The notes under the pieces are model-generated. The model worked only from the letters and a program-made list of their open reading frames with translations. It searched no databases and had not been told where the DNA came from. From positions 1 to 22,087 of the forward strand of contig CAJUQN010000043.1 of the NCBI GenBank assembly GCA_910588625.1: 22,087 nucleotides of DNA. The letters run 5' to 3'. This document shows, one piece after another, positions 1 to 6,507 of this stretch. Made by a program: the position numbers and the translations under genes. Source of the DNA: an uncultured Oscillospiraceae bacterium. Its GTDB lineage: Bacteria; Bacillota; Clostridia; Oscillospirales; Oscillospiraceae. Positions within the stretch are counted from its first letter, which is position 1. Every line of letters starts with the position of its first letter.

Positions 1-788
1 CGGACCATCTTCCGGATCAGCGGGCAGGCGCGGTACTTGCTGTCGCCGGTCTCATTGTACAGCACATCCATGATGGCCAGACAGACGTCCAGGCCGATCA
101 GGTCGCCCAGCTCCAGGGGCCCCATGGGGTGGTTGGCGCCCAGCTTCATGGCGGTGTCGATGCCGGAGATGTTGGACACGCCCTCCATCTTGATGAAGGC
201 CGCCTCGTTGATCATGGGGATCAGGATGCGGTTGACCACGAAACCGGCGGCCTCGTTGACCTGCACGGGGGTCTTGCCCAGCTCTTTGGAGATCTCAGTG
301 ATCTTGTCCACGGTCTCAGCGGGGGTGTTGGCGCCGGCAATAACCTCGATGAGCTTCATGCGGTCGGCGGGATTGAAGAAGTGCATACCGATCAGGGGAC
401 GGCTCAGGCCCTTGCCGATCTCGGTGATGGACAGAGAGGAGGTGTTGGAGGCAAAGACGCAGCCCTCCTTGCAGATCTTGTCCAGCTCACCAAAGGTGGC
501 CTGCTTGACCTTCATGTCCTCAAAAGCGGCCTCCACGATCAGATCGCAGTCGGCGCACAAGTCCTCCTTCAGGCCCGCGGTAATGGCGTTGACAGCCGCG
601 TCGGCCTTGGCCTGGTCCATCTTGCCCTTTTCCACCAGCTTGGCATAACCCTTCTGGATCTTGGCCTTGCCGTTGTCGGCCCATTCCTGCTTGATGTCGC
701 ACAGCGCGACGGTCCAACCGCTCTGCGCAAACGCCTTGGCGATGCCCTGGCCCATAGTGCCTGCGCCGATAATGCCTACTTTACTCAT
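1..788 (-). CDS. hbd: 3-hydroxybutyryl-CoA dehydrogenase, 3' end cut by window edge
   Basis: NAD(P)-dependent oxidation/reduction of 3-hydroxybutyryl-CoA and acetoacetyl-CoA, a cytoplasmic step of butyrate formation. I translated 262 codons from the ATG at 786-788. The N-terminus carries the Rossmann nucleotide-binding motif GAGTMG (residues 8-13). The family catalytic stretch GMHFFNP places the catalytic His at 136, the partner Glu near 148 (IEVI), and the conserved NRIL follows at about 186-189. The family is about 280 residues, so roughly 20 C-terminal residues lie off the left edge. An AAAAGGGG ribosome binding site precedes the start. The gene follows crt after 129 bases with no promoter or terminator that I could see, so the two probably share a transcript. 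The pairing with crotonase supports a butyrate-type role over a general fatty acid oxidation role. Confidence 0.93.
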   Translation of the reverse strand, partial: MSKVGIIGAGTMGQGIAKAFAQSGWTVALCDIKQEWADNGKAKIQKGYAKLVEKGKMDQAKADAAVNAITAGLKEDLCADCDLIVEAAFEDMKVKQATFGELDKICKEGCVFASNTSSLSITEIGKGLSRPLIGMHFFNPADRMKLIEVIAGANTPAETVDKITEISKELGKTPVQVNEAAGFVVNRILIPMINEAAFIKMEGVSNISGIDTAMKLGANHPMGPLELGDLIGLDVCLAIMDVLYNETGDSKYRACPLIRKMV

Positions 789-917
789 GATGACATACCC
801 CTTTTCATTTTCGTTGTTTATGGTAGATGCTTCTTGCGGGACGATATGGTCAAACTGCCGGAGGATCATGTTCCACACCTGACCGTCCGGATTGCCAATC
901 ACTGGCATGAAACCAAC

Positions 918-1703
918 TCAGTTGTTGGTAAACACTGCCTTGGGCTTGGGCTTCTCCCGGGACAGGAAGCAGGCCATGCCCTCCACCTGGTCGTGGGTCT
1001 CGAAACAGCCGCCAAAGATCTTCTCCTCGATCTCCACCGCCTTGTCGATGGACACCTGCATCCCGTCGTTGACCGCCTTCTTGCAGCCGCGGACGGCGAT
1101 GGGAGCATTTTTGGCGATGGTGTTGGCCATCTTCACCGCGGCCTCCATCAGGTCGGCCTGGGGATACACAGCGTTGACCAGGCCGATGCGCAGGGCCTCG
1201 TTTGCGTCGATGTTCCGGGCGGTGTACAGCATCTGCTTGGCCATGCCCATGCCCACCAGACGGGCCAGGCGCTGGGTGCCGCCGAAGCCGGGGGTAATGC
1301 CCAAACCCACCTCGGGCTGGCCGAACATGGCGTTGTCGGAACAGATGCGGATGTCGCAGGACATGGCCAGCTCACAGCCGCCGCCCAGGGCGAAGCCGTT
1401 CACCGCGGCGATGACGGGCAGGGGGAAGCTCTCGATGGCCAGGAAGATGTCATTGCCCAGCTTGCCGAAGGCCTCGCCCTCCGCCTTGGTCATGGTGGAC
1501 ATGGAGCCGATGTCGGCGCCCGCCACGAAGCTCTTGTCCCCCGCGCCGGTGAGGACCACACAGCGCACGGCGTTCTGGTCGATGCCCTCGAAGGCGGCCT
1601 TCAGGTCGGCCAGCACCTCGGGATTCAGGGCGTTGAGGGCCTTGGGGCGGTCGATGGTAAGGACTGCCACAGCGCCCTGCACTTCACAATTCACAAATGA
1701 CAT
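918..1703 (-). CDS. crt: Enoyl-CoA hydratase / crotonase (3-hydroxybutyryl-CoA dehydratase)
   Basis: Hydratase of the crotonase superfamily, 261 residues, the usual length. It interconverts 3-hydroxybutyryl-CoA and crotonyl-CoA. Visible family features are the CoA/oxyanion segment AGADI (61-65), the oxyanion-hole motif ALGGGCELAMSCD (105-117) with catalytic Glu111, and PEVGLGITPGFGGTQRLAR (130-148) with catalytic Glu131. Both catalytic acids are present. The ATG start has a GGAGG site 8 bases upstream. It is transcribed ahead of hbd from a sigma-A type promoter at 1885-1913, leaving a leader of about 175 bases. Thiolase, butyryl-CoA dehydrogenase and etfAB, the usual partners, would lie beyond hbd off the window. 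Confidence 0.93.
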   Translation of the reverse strand: MSFVNCEVQGAVAVLTIDRPKALNALNPEVLADLKAAFEGIDQNAVRCVVLTGAGDKSFVAGADIGSMSTMTKAEGEAFGKLGNDIFLAIESFPLPVIAAVNGFALGGGCELAMSCDIRICSDNAMFGQPEVGLGITPGFGGTQRLARLVGMGMAKQMLYTARNIDANEALRIGLVNAVYPQADLMEAAVKMANTIAKNAPIAVRGCKKAVNDGMQVSIDKAVEIEEKIFGGCFETHDQVEGMACFLSREKPKPKAVFTNN

Positions 1704-1884
1704 CAGTTTGCCTCCTTAAATGTATAAAATTGGGGAAAACAGCGAACAACACTCCTTTGGCCCCAACTTTTACTCGATATTTTTTTAACAAACATCGTAC
1801 AAAGGCGTGCGGCTATGGAGCCGGGAGTCTGGGCCGGTCATGCCGCATGGGGTGGGGAGGGATGTTCCCTGATATTCTTTTCCT

Positions 1885-1913
1885 AGTATACCGCCTTTTT
1901 CCGTACTTTGCAA
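1885..1913 (-). promoter_or_regulatory. Sigma-A promoter for crt-hbd
   Basis: On the minus strand there is a -35 box TTGCAA (1908-1913), exactly 17 bases, then a -10 box TATACT (1885-1890). The start point would be near 1878, giving an unusually long 5' leader of about 175 bases before crt. It sits between the terminator of the preceding operon and crt, where a promoter is expected. It was found by eye, not tested. Confidence 0.6.
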
Positions 1914-1955
1914 GGGTTTCTTTTCAAATGGTCCAACCAATTTCTAGAATATGTT

Positions 1956-1990
1956 AAAACCGCTGCGCCCTGTGCTGGAACAGCGGTTTC
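1956..1990 (-). terminator. Hairpin terminator after the DUF554 gene
   Basis: A perfect 9-bp stem AAACCGCTG (1957-1965) pairs with CAGCGGTTT (1981-1989) around a 15-base loop, 5 bases after the DUF554 stop codon. On the minus strand the second arm runs into a short T-rich stretch (TTTTAAC). The U-tract is weak, so termination may be partial. It closes the long GNAT-to-DUF554 gene string. Confidence 0.6.
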
Positions 1991-1994
1991 AGCT

Positions 1995-2714
1995 TTAGAA
2001 CAGGCTGGAAAATAAGGTGCTCAGCCAATTAGCCAGGGGTATGCAGGCGATAGGCAGGAAGATTGCCGGGAGCATATTGCCCACCTTGATTTTCTCCTTA
2101 CCCAGTTCCAGCATATTCACCGCGATGGCGATGATGAGCGCCCCGCCCACGGCGGTCATTTCCGTGACGACGGGAGCGGGCAGGTACGGCCCCACCCAGG
2201 CGGCAAGTAAGGTAATGCCCCCTTGGTAGATCAGCAGCGGGATGACGGAAAACATGACGCCGGCCCCCATGGTGGCGGCAAAGGAAATGGAGGTCACGCC
2301 GTCGATGACGCCCTTGGACACGATGGTGGTATAGTTATGGTTCAGCCCCGCGTCGATAGAGCCGGTGATGGCCATGGCCCCCACGCAGAACAGCAGGGAG
2401 GCGTTGACAAAGCCCTCGGTAAAGCGGCTGCTGCCCTCCCCCTTGATGAGCTTGGCGCGGAGGAAGTCCCCTGCGCCCTTCAGGCGGCGCTCGATGCCGA
2501 TGGCATTGCCTAGGACAGTGCCGGTGACCATGCAGACGATGACGCACAGCATATTCTGCGTCCCGATGGCGCTGCTGATGCCGATGCACAGCACACACAG
2601 TCCCAGGGCGTGGGTGAGGATGGACATGAGGCGGTCGCTGATGAGATTTTTGAACAGCAGTCCTGCCGCGCCGCCCAGCAGAATCAGAGCCATGTTGATA
2701 AATGTCGCGGGCAT
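1995..2714 (-). CDS. DUF554 family membrane protein
   Basis: A 239-residue, strongly hydrophobic protein of the DUF554 family (B. subtilis YdfK and E. coli YqgA type), predicted to be in the inner membrane. The function of the family is not established. I see about six to seven hydrophobic segments, beginning with NMALILLGGAAGLLF near residue 7 and including the glycine-rich VTGTVLGNAIGIERRLKG, typical of the family. A longer frame reaches 2867, but that part is the antisense or out-of-frame copy of ribF sequence. The ATG at 2712-2714 has a GAGGTGA ribosome binding site inside the ribF 3' end, so I chose that start. It begins 7 bases after the ribF stop and is probably the last gene of the transcript. 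Confidence 0.85.
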   Translation of the reverse strand: MPATFINMALILLGGAAGLLFKNLISDRLMSILTHALGLCVLCIGISSAIGTQNMLCVIVCMVTGTVLGNAIGIERRLKGAGDFLRAKLIKGEGSSRFTEGFVNASLLFCVGAMAITGSIDAGLNHNYTTIVSKGVIDGVTSISFAATMGAGVMFSVIPLLIYQGGITLLAAWVGPYLPAPVVTEMTAVGGALIIAIAVNMLELGKEKIKVGNMLPAIFLPIACIPLANWLSTLFSSLF

Positions 2715-2721
2715 AGATGGG

Positions 2722-3627
2722 TCACCTCGAAGTTTTTGCGAAATAGTCCCGGGTCTGCCGGGCGTTTTCCAGGATGGCCTCCCGCAGGGCCTGGAGGTCA
2801 TGGAATTTCCGCTCCGGACGCAGACGTGTGTAGAACTCCACCCGAATGTCTTTGCCGTACAAATCACCGTGGTAGTCCAGAATCCAAGGCTCCACTGTGA
2901 CGGCGGTCTTGTCCGAGTTCACCGTGGGGCGGGTGCCCACGTTGGTGACGGCCAGGCGCTCCCCGTCGGAGAGGTAAACCTTGGTGGCGTACACCCCGAA
3001 GCCGGGGGAAATAACGCCCTCGGGCGCCAGCAGGTTAGCGGTGGGAGTGCCCAAAGTGCGGCCTAATTCACTGCCGTGGACCACGGTCCCGGACAGCGTG
3101 TGAGGATGGCCCAGGAACCAGCGGGCCCGCTCCATCTTGCCCTCCTGCACCAGAGAGCGGATGTAGGTGGAGGACACGGTGAACCCGTCGATCTCCACTT
3201 TGGGGATGATGTCGCAGCCCATGCTCAGCTCCTTGCACTTTTCCACCAAGCGCTGAGGGCTGCCCTGCCCCTTGTAACCGAAGTGGAAATCGTGGCCCGC
3301 CACCACGTGGACCACACCCAGCTCCCTTTGGAGGTACTGGGCCACAAAGTCCTGCCAGTCCATCTGGCGCATGACGTCGAAGGGGGCCACGATGACCTTC
3401 CGGATGCCGTACAGCTCGTGCATCAGCCGTTCCCGGTCGTCCACGCCGCTGAGCAGGGGGACGGCCTTGCCGGTGAGGGCTGCGGCGGGACTGCGGTCAA
3501 AGGTAAAGGCGCAGGGGACGGCGTCCAGCGCCTTGGCCCGCTCCGCCACCGTGCGCAGGAGCGCCCCATGGCCCATGTGGACCCCGTCGAAAAAGCCCAG
3601 GGCGATAACTTTTCGTTGATTCTCCAT
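2722..3627 (-). CDS. ribF: Bifunctional riboflavin kinase / FAD synthetase
   Basis: Makes FMN from riboflavin and ATP, then FAD from FMN and ATP, in the cytoplasm. The length of 301 residues is typical. The N-terminal adenylyltransferase domain has the HIGH-like motif GFFDGVHMGH (11-20) and the SSTYIR segment (about 152-157). The C-terminal riboflavin kinase domain begins with the conserved LGTPTAN, and the VEPWILDYHGDLYGK stretch carries the expected catalytic acid. The start has a GAGGTG site lying in the last codons of truB, 6 bases upstream, so translation is probably coupled. The truB-ribF order is common in Firmicutes. Confidence 0.95.
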   Translation of the reverse strand: MENQRKVIALGFFDGVHMGHGALLRTVAERAKALDAVPCAFTFDRSPAAALTGKAVPLLSGVDDRERLMHELYGIRKVIVAPFDVMRQMDWQDFVAQYLQRELGVVHVVAGHDFHFGYKGQGSPQRLVEKCKELSMGCDIIPKVEIDGFTVSSTYIRSLVQEGKMERARWFLGHPHTLSGTVVHGSELGRTLGTPTANLLAPEGVISPGFGVYATKVYLSDGERLAVTNVGTRPTVNSDKTAVTVEPWILDYHGDLYGKDIRVEFYTRLRPERKFHDLQALREAILENARQTRDYFAKTSR

Positions 3628-3633
3628 CGGTTA

Positions 3634-4518
3634 TTACACCTCGAAAAAGCTCTTGACGGTGGTGAGCTTACTGCCCGTTACTCTGCCAAGGGCCAAAAAT
3701 GTCTTGTCAATGCCGTACACTCGATATTCCCCGTCAGGGACATCCCGGGCGGTCAGCGGTGCGCCGTTGCGGATTTTTTTCTCCGCTCCGGCGGTTTTCA
3801 GCACCAGCATGGGCAGACCGGCAAAATAGGCGTCTACAGGGAGCAGCAGGGACTCCCCCTCTCCCCGGTCCACCGCCGCCTGGACAGTTTCCAGAGAAAC
3901 GCAATCCGACAGCGCAAAGCCCGCCGCCTTGACCCGCCGGAGGGAGCTCATACACCCGCCGCAGCCCAAGGCCTGTCCGATGTCATGGCAAAGGGTCCGG
4001 ACATAGGTACCCTTTGAGCACACTACCCGGAGCAGGAAATCCTCCGGACTCTCCATCTCCTCCAGCTCTAAAGCATGGATGGTAACCGGGCGGGGCTCAC
4101 GCTCCACTTCCCTGCCCTTCCGGGCCAGCTCATAGAGCTTCTTTCCGTTGATTTTGATAGCGGAGTACATGGGGGGCACCTGGAGGATGTCTCCCCGAAA
4201 TTTCTCCAGAACGTTGCACACATCCTGGTGTCTGATCCCGGCGATTGGCCGCGTCTCCAGCACTTCCCCGGTGGTATCCTGGGTGTTTGTGACAACCCCC
4301 AGCTTTAATCCGGCGATATATTCCTTATCGGAATCAGCAGCGAACTCCACCGCCCGAGTGGCCCGGCCGACAAACACAGGCAGGACTCCAGTGGCCATAG
4401 GGTCCAGCGTTCCAGCGTGGCCTACACGCTTCTCGTGGAACATCCCCCGCAGCTTGGCGCACACGTCCATGGAGGTCCAGCCGGCAGGCTTATCAATGAT
4501 AATAATACCGTTTGCCAT
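3634..4518 (-). CDS. truB: tRNA pseudouridine(55) synthase
   Basis: Converts U55 of the T-loop of tRNAs to pseudouridine. The length is 294 residues. The family signature GHAGTLDPMATGVL (33-46) includes the catalytic Asp39, and the preceding IIIIDKPAGWTSMDV is the usual N-terminal strand and loop. CSKGTYVRTLCHDIG, another TruB landmark, is present in the second half, and a short PUA-like tail follows. The start lies 3 bases after the nrnA-like stop, and ribF follows after 6 bases, so this is an operon gene. Confidence 0.96.
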   Translation of the reverse strand: MANGIIIIDKPAGWTSMDVCAKLRGMFHEKRVGHAGTLDPMATGVLPVFVGRATRAVEFAADSDKEYIAGLKLGVVTNTQDTTGEVLETRPIAGIRHQDVCNVLEKFRGDILQVPPMYSAIKINGKKLYELARKGREVEREPRPVTIHALELEEMESPEDFLLRVVCSKGTYVRTLCHDIGQALGCGGCMSSLRRVKAAGFALSDCVSLETVQAAVDRGEGESLLLPVDAYFAGLPMLVLKTAGAEKKIRNGAPLTARDVPDGEYRVYGIDKTFLALGRVTGSKLTTVKSFFEV

Positions 4519-4521
4519 GGT

Positions 4522-5481
4522 TCAATCCTGGGTCGGCTGGGCCAGCTGGCCGTCGATGGCGGCCAGGATGGCGTGTTCAGCCTCCTCCACGGTGCCTTTG
4601 ACGGTGCACCCGGAGGCGGCTTTGTGCCCGCCGCCGCCCAGACGGGCACAGACCCTGGTGGCGTTCAGCTTAGACGCGTCGGTGCGCACGGAGATGCGGC
4701 ACTCGCCGCCCTCGTGCTCCCGGATGGTGGCGGTGTGGAGCACCCCCTCAATCTGTCCCAAAAACGCCGCCAGATCGTCGGTATCCTCCGACGTGGCCTC
4801 CGCCTCGGCCATCATGCCCAGAGAGATAGGGGCCACAGCCACGGTGCCCTCGTGATAGAGGTGCATATTTTGCAGGATAAGACTTTCCAGCTTCAGGCGC
4901 CGCATGGATTTGGTGCGGAAATGCCTTTTGTTCAGCGTTTTTGCTGGAATGCCCTGCTCCATCAGGGCCGCCGCCGCCTTGTGGGTGTGGGGGGTGGTGT
5001 TGGCGTAGACAAAGCAGCCGCAGTCGGTGGACACCGCAACATACAGCGGGGTGGCAATCTCAGCGTTCATCGCGCCCAGCTCATTGCAGATTTTCCAAAT
5101 GATCTCGCCGCAGGCGGCCTTGTCCGCCTCCAGACAGGTTTCCTTCGCAAAAAATTCCTGGGAGGGATGGTGGTCGATAGCGAGATCAATGCGCTCCCGA
5201 TAAGGCTGGGCATTATCCGGCAGCAGATTCACAGTAGCCACGTCTGTGCTGACCACCGTGTCCGGTGCAAAGCCCTCCGGGGCGGTCAGGCCGTCCAGAT
5301 AGCCCGCCAGCAAGGTGGTGGCGTCCAGGCTGGGCAGCACATGGGCGGTCTTACCCAGCTCACGCAGGGCGCGGCACAGCCCGGCGGCGCAGCCGATGGT
5401 GTCCCCGTCGGGGCGCTTGTGGGTCAAAATCAGGTAGTTGTCATGGCGCTTTAAAAACTGGGCCGCTTCACGATAGTCCAT
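4522..5481 (-). CDS. nrnA: DHH/DHHA1 phosphoesterase, NrnA-like
   Basis: Predicted Mn-dependent phosphoesterase that degrades oligoribonucleotides (nanoRNA) and, in some relatives, pAp or cyclic di-AMP products. The length of 319 residues is normal. Metal ligands are visible: H21, D25 and D27 in HKRPDGD, D80 in STD, the DHH triad at 103-105 in AIDHHPS, and D153 in STDCG. The C-terminal DHHA1 domain carries GGGGHKAASG (282-291), which binds the nucleotide. It lies 3 bases after rbfA and 3 before truB; rbfA-nrnA-truB-ribF is a well-known Firmicutes order. The exact substrate (nanoRNA, pAp or pApA) cannot be told from sequence. Confidence 0.88.
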   Translation of the reverse strand: MDYREAAQFLKRHDNYLILTHKRPDGDTIGCAAGLCRALRELGKTAHVLPSLDATTLLAGYLDGLTAPEGFAPDTVVSTDVATVNLLPDNAQPYRERIDLAIDHHPSQEFFAKETCLEADKAACGEIIWKICNELGAMNAEIATPLYVAVSTDCGCFVYANTTPHTHKAAAALMEQGIPAKTLNKRHFRTKSMRRLKLESLILQNMHLYHEGTVAVAPISLGMMAEAEATSEDTDDLAAFLGQIEGVLHTATIREHEGGECRISVRTDASKLNATRVCARLGGGGHKAASGCTVKGTVEEAEHAILAAIDGQLAQPTQD

Positions 5482-5484
5482 GGC

Positions 5485-5880
5485 TCAGTCCTCCTCGTCC
5501 AAAATGATATGGGCGTTGGCCGGGTTGGCGGGCTTAACCACCTCGGGGTCCCGCAGCATATCCAAGATGTGGGCCCCCTTGTCGATGGAATCGTCCCGCA
5601 CAAAGGTAAGCTCCGGGGTATTGCGCAGGTTCAGCGCCTGGCCCAGTCCCCGTCGGAGGTAGCCGGAGGCGGACTTCAGTCCCTTCAGCGTCTGGGCGGA
5701 GGCGGACTTGTCCAGCACGCTGATATAGATTTTTGCGTATTTCAGGTCGGGGGTGGTCTCCACGGCGGTGACACTCACCATACCCGTCTCCGCCACCCGG
5801 GGGTCCTTCACGGTGCGGATAAGGGAGGCCAGCTCCCGCTGGATCTCCTCGTTGATGCGTCCGATGCGATTGCTTGGCAT
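5485..5880 (-). CDS. rbfA: 30S ribosome-binding factor A
   Basis: Small KH-like factor that binds the 30S subunit and helps late 16S rRNA maturation and cold adaptation. At 131 residues it is slightly longer than the 115-120 typical of the family because of an acidic C-terminal tail (ending ILDEED). The N-terminal RIGRINEEIQRELASLI and the central DLKYAKIYISVL are typical. AAGGAG lies 7 bases before the ATG. It normally follows infB directly; here a GNAT gene and a strong terminator separate the two. Confidence 0.93.
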   Translation of the reverse strand: MPSNRIGRINEEIQRELASLIRTVKDPRVAETGMVSVTAVETTPDLKYAKIYISVLDKSASAQTLKGLKSASGYLRRGLGQALNLRNTPELTFVRDDSIDKGAHILDMLRDPEVVKPANPANAHIILDEED

Positions 5881-5916
5881 AGCGTTCTCCTTTTTTGTTT
5901 TGTGGAATGATTGTGG

Positions 5917-6447
5917 TTACAAAGCCCGTGCCAGCTCCAACCGCACCTCCCGCTTTTCCACGTCGGTTTGGGAATAGGAGGTCAGATCAAAGCCAATCAG
6001 GGAAAATCCATGTTTGCGGTAAAATTGAATGGCGGGGTCGTTACAGCTTTGAGTTTCCAGCACCAGTGCCCTAGCTCCCGCCTTCCGGGCGGCAGAGACG
6101 GCGGTTTCCATCAGACGGCCTCCGATTCCCCGATGCCGGACGCCGTCTGCCACCCAAATATTCGATATGCGCATCCGGTTATTCCAGCGTTCGTGGCTCA
6201 GTTCCAGATAGCCCACGGTCTGCCCTTTTTGCTCTGCGCCAAAGAGCTGTGGTTCCTCCAGCCAGTCGCCAAGCAGCCGGTCCTTGAATTCCCGCTCCTC
6301 GGTTTGGCCGAAAGGGCGTCGCTCCAGGGCGGCTCGCCATCCCTCTGACCCTTCCTGAATCGTAACATCATAATAATAGTCTGTCCTGTAATGAAAGGTC
6401 AATTCCCGGCCCTTTTCTTCCGGGCCAAGGGGAATGATTTGAAGCAT
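5917..6447 (-). CDS. GNAT family N-acetyltransferase
   Basis: Predicted acetyl-CoA-dependent N-acetyltransferase of 176 residues. The acetyl-CoA loop motif RxxGxG is visible as RHRGIG (104-109) after the strand ISNIWVADGV. The C-terminal half, VLETQSCNDPAIQFYRKHGF (129-148), resembles streptothricin acetyltransferase (SatA)-like members, but the substrate is not predictable. A frame open to 6468 exists; I prefer the ATG at 6445-6447 because AAAGGAG lies 7 bases upstream. It sits between the infB terminator and rbfA, an unusual place. Codon and GC use look like the neighbouring genes, so there is no sign of recent transfer. Confidence 0.85.
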   Translation of the reverse strand: MLQIIPLGPEEKGRELTFHYRTDYYYDVTIQEGSEGWRAALERRPFGQTEEREFKDRLLGDWLEEPQLFGAEQKGQTVGYLELSHERWNNRMRISNIWVADGVRHRGIGGRLMETAVSAARKAGARALVLETQSCNDPAIQFYRKHGFSLIGFDLTSYSQTDVEKREVRLELARAL

Positions 6448-6465
6448 TGTTCGGCTCCTTTCCCA

Positions 6466-6497
6466 CAAAAAGGGGGCGGGCGCAGCCGCCCGCCCCT
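6466..6497 (-). terminator. Strong intrinsic terminator after infB
   Basis: A perfect 10-bp GC stem, GGGGCGGGCG (6473-6482) with CGCCCGCCCC (6487-6496), has a 4-base loop and on the minus strand is followed by TTTTTGT. It starts 11 bases after the infB stop codon. It separates infB from the GNAT-rbfA-nrnA-truB-ribF string, for which I found no clear promoter. Confidence 0.85.
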
Positions 6498-6507
6498 CTC
6501 GAATCCC

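Noticed and set aside
129..1700. 523-codon open frame on the plus strand
   Set aside because: Antisense to hbd and crt, with skewed His/Gly/Leu composition and no recognisable domain.
4417..5454. 345-codon plus-strand frame opposite the nrnA-like gene
   Set aside because: Antisense to a phosphoesterase with all its catalytic motifs; no ribosome binding site or domain.
5917..6447. GNAT gene as a streptothricin resistance gene
   Set aside because: The C-terminal resemblance to SatA-like enzymes is shared with many GNATs of unknown substrate; sequence alone does not support a resistance call.
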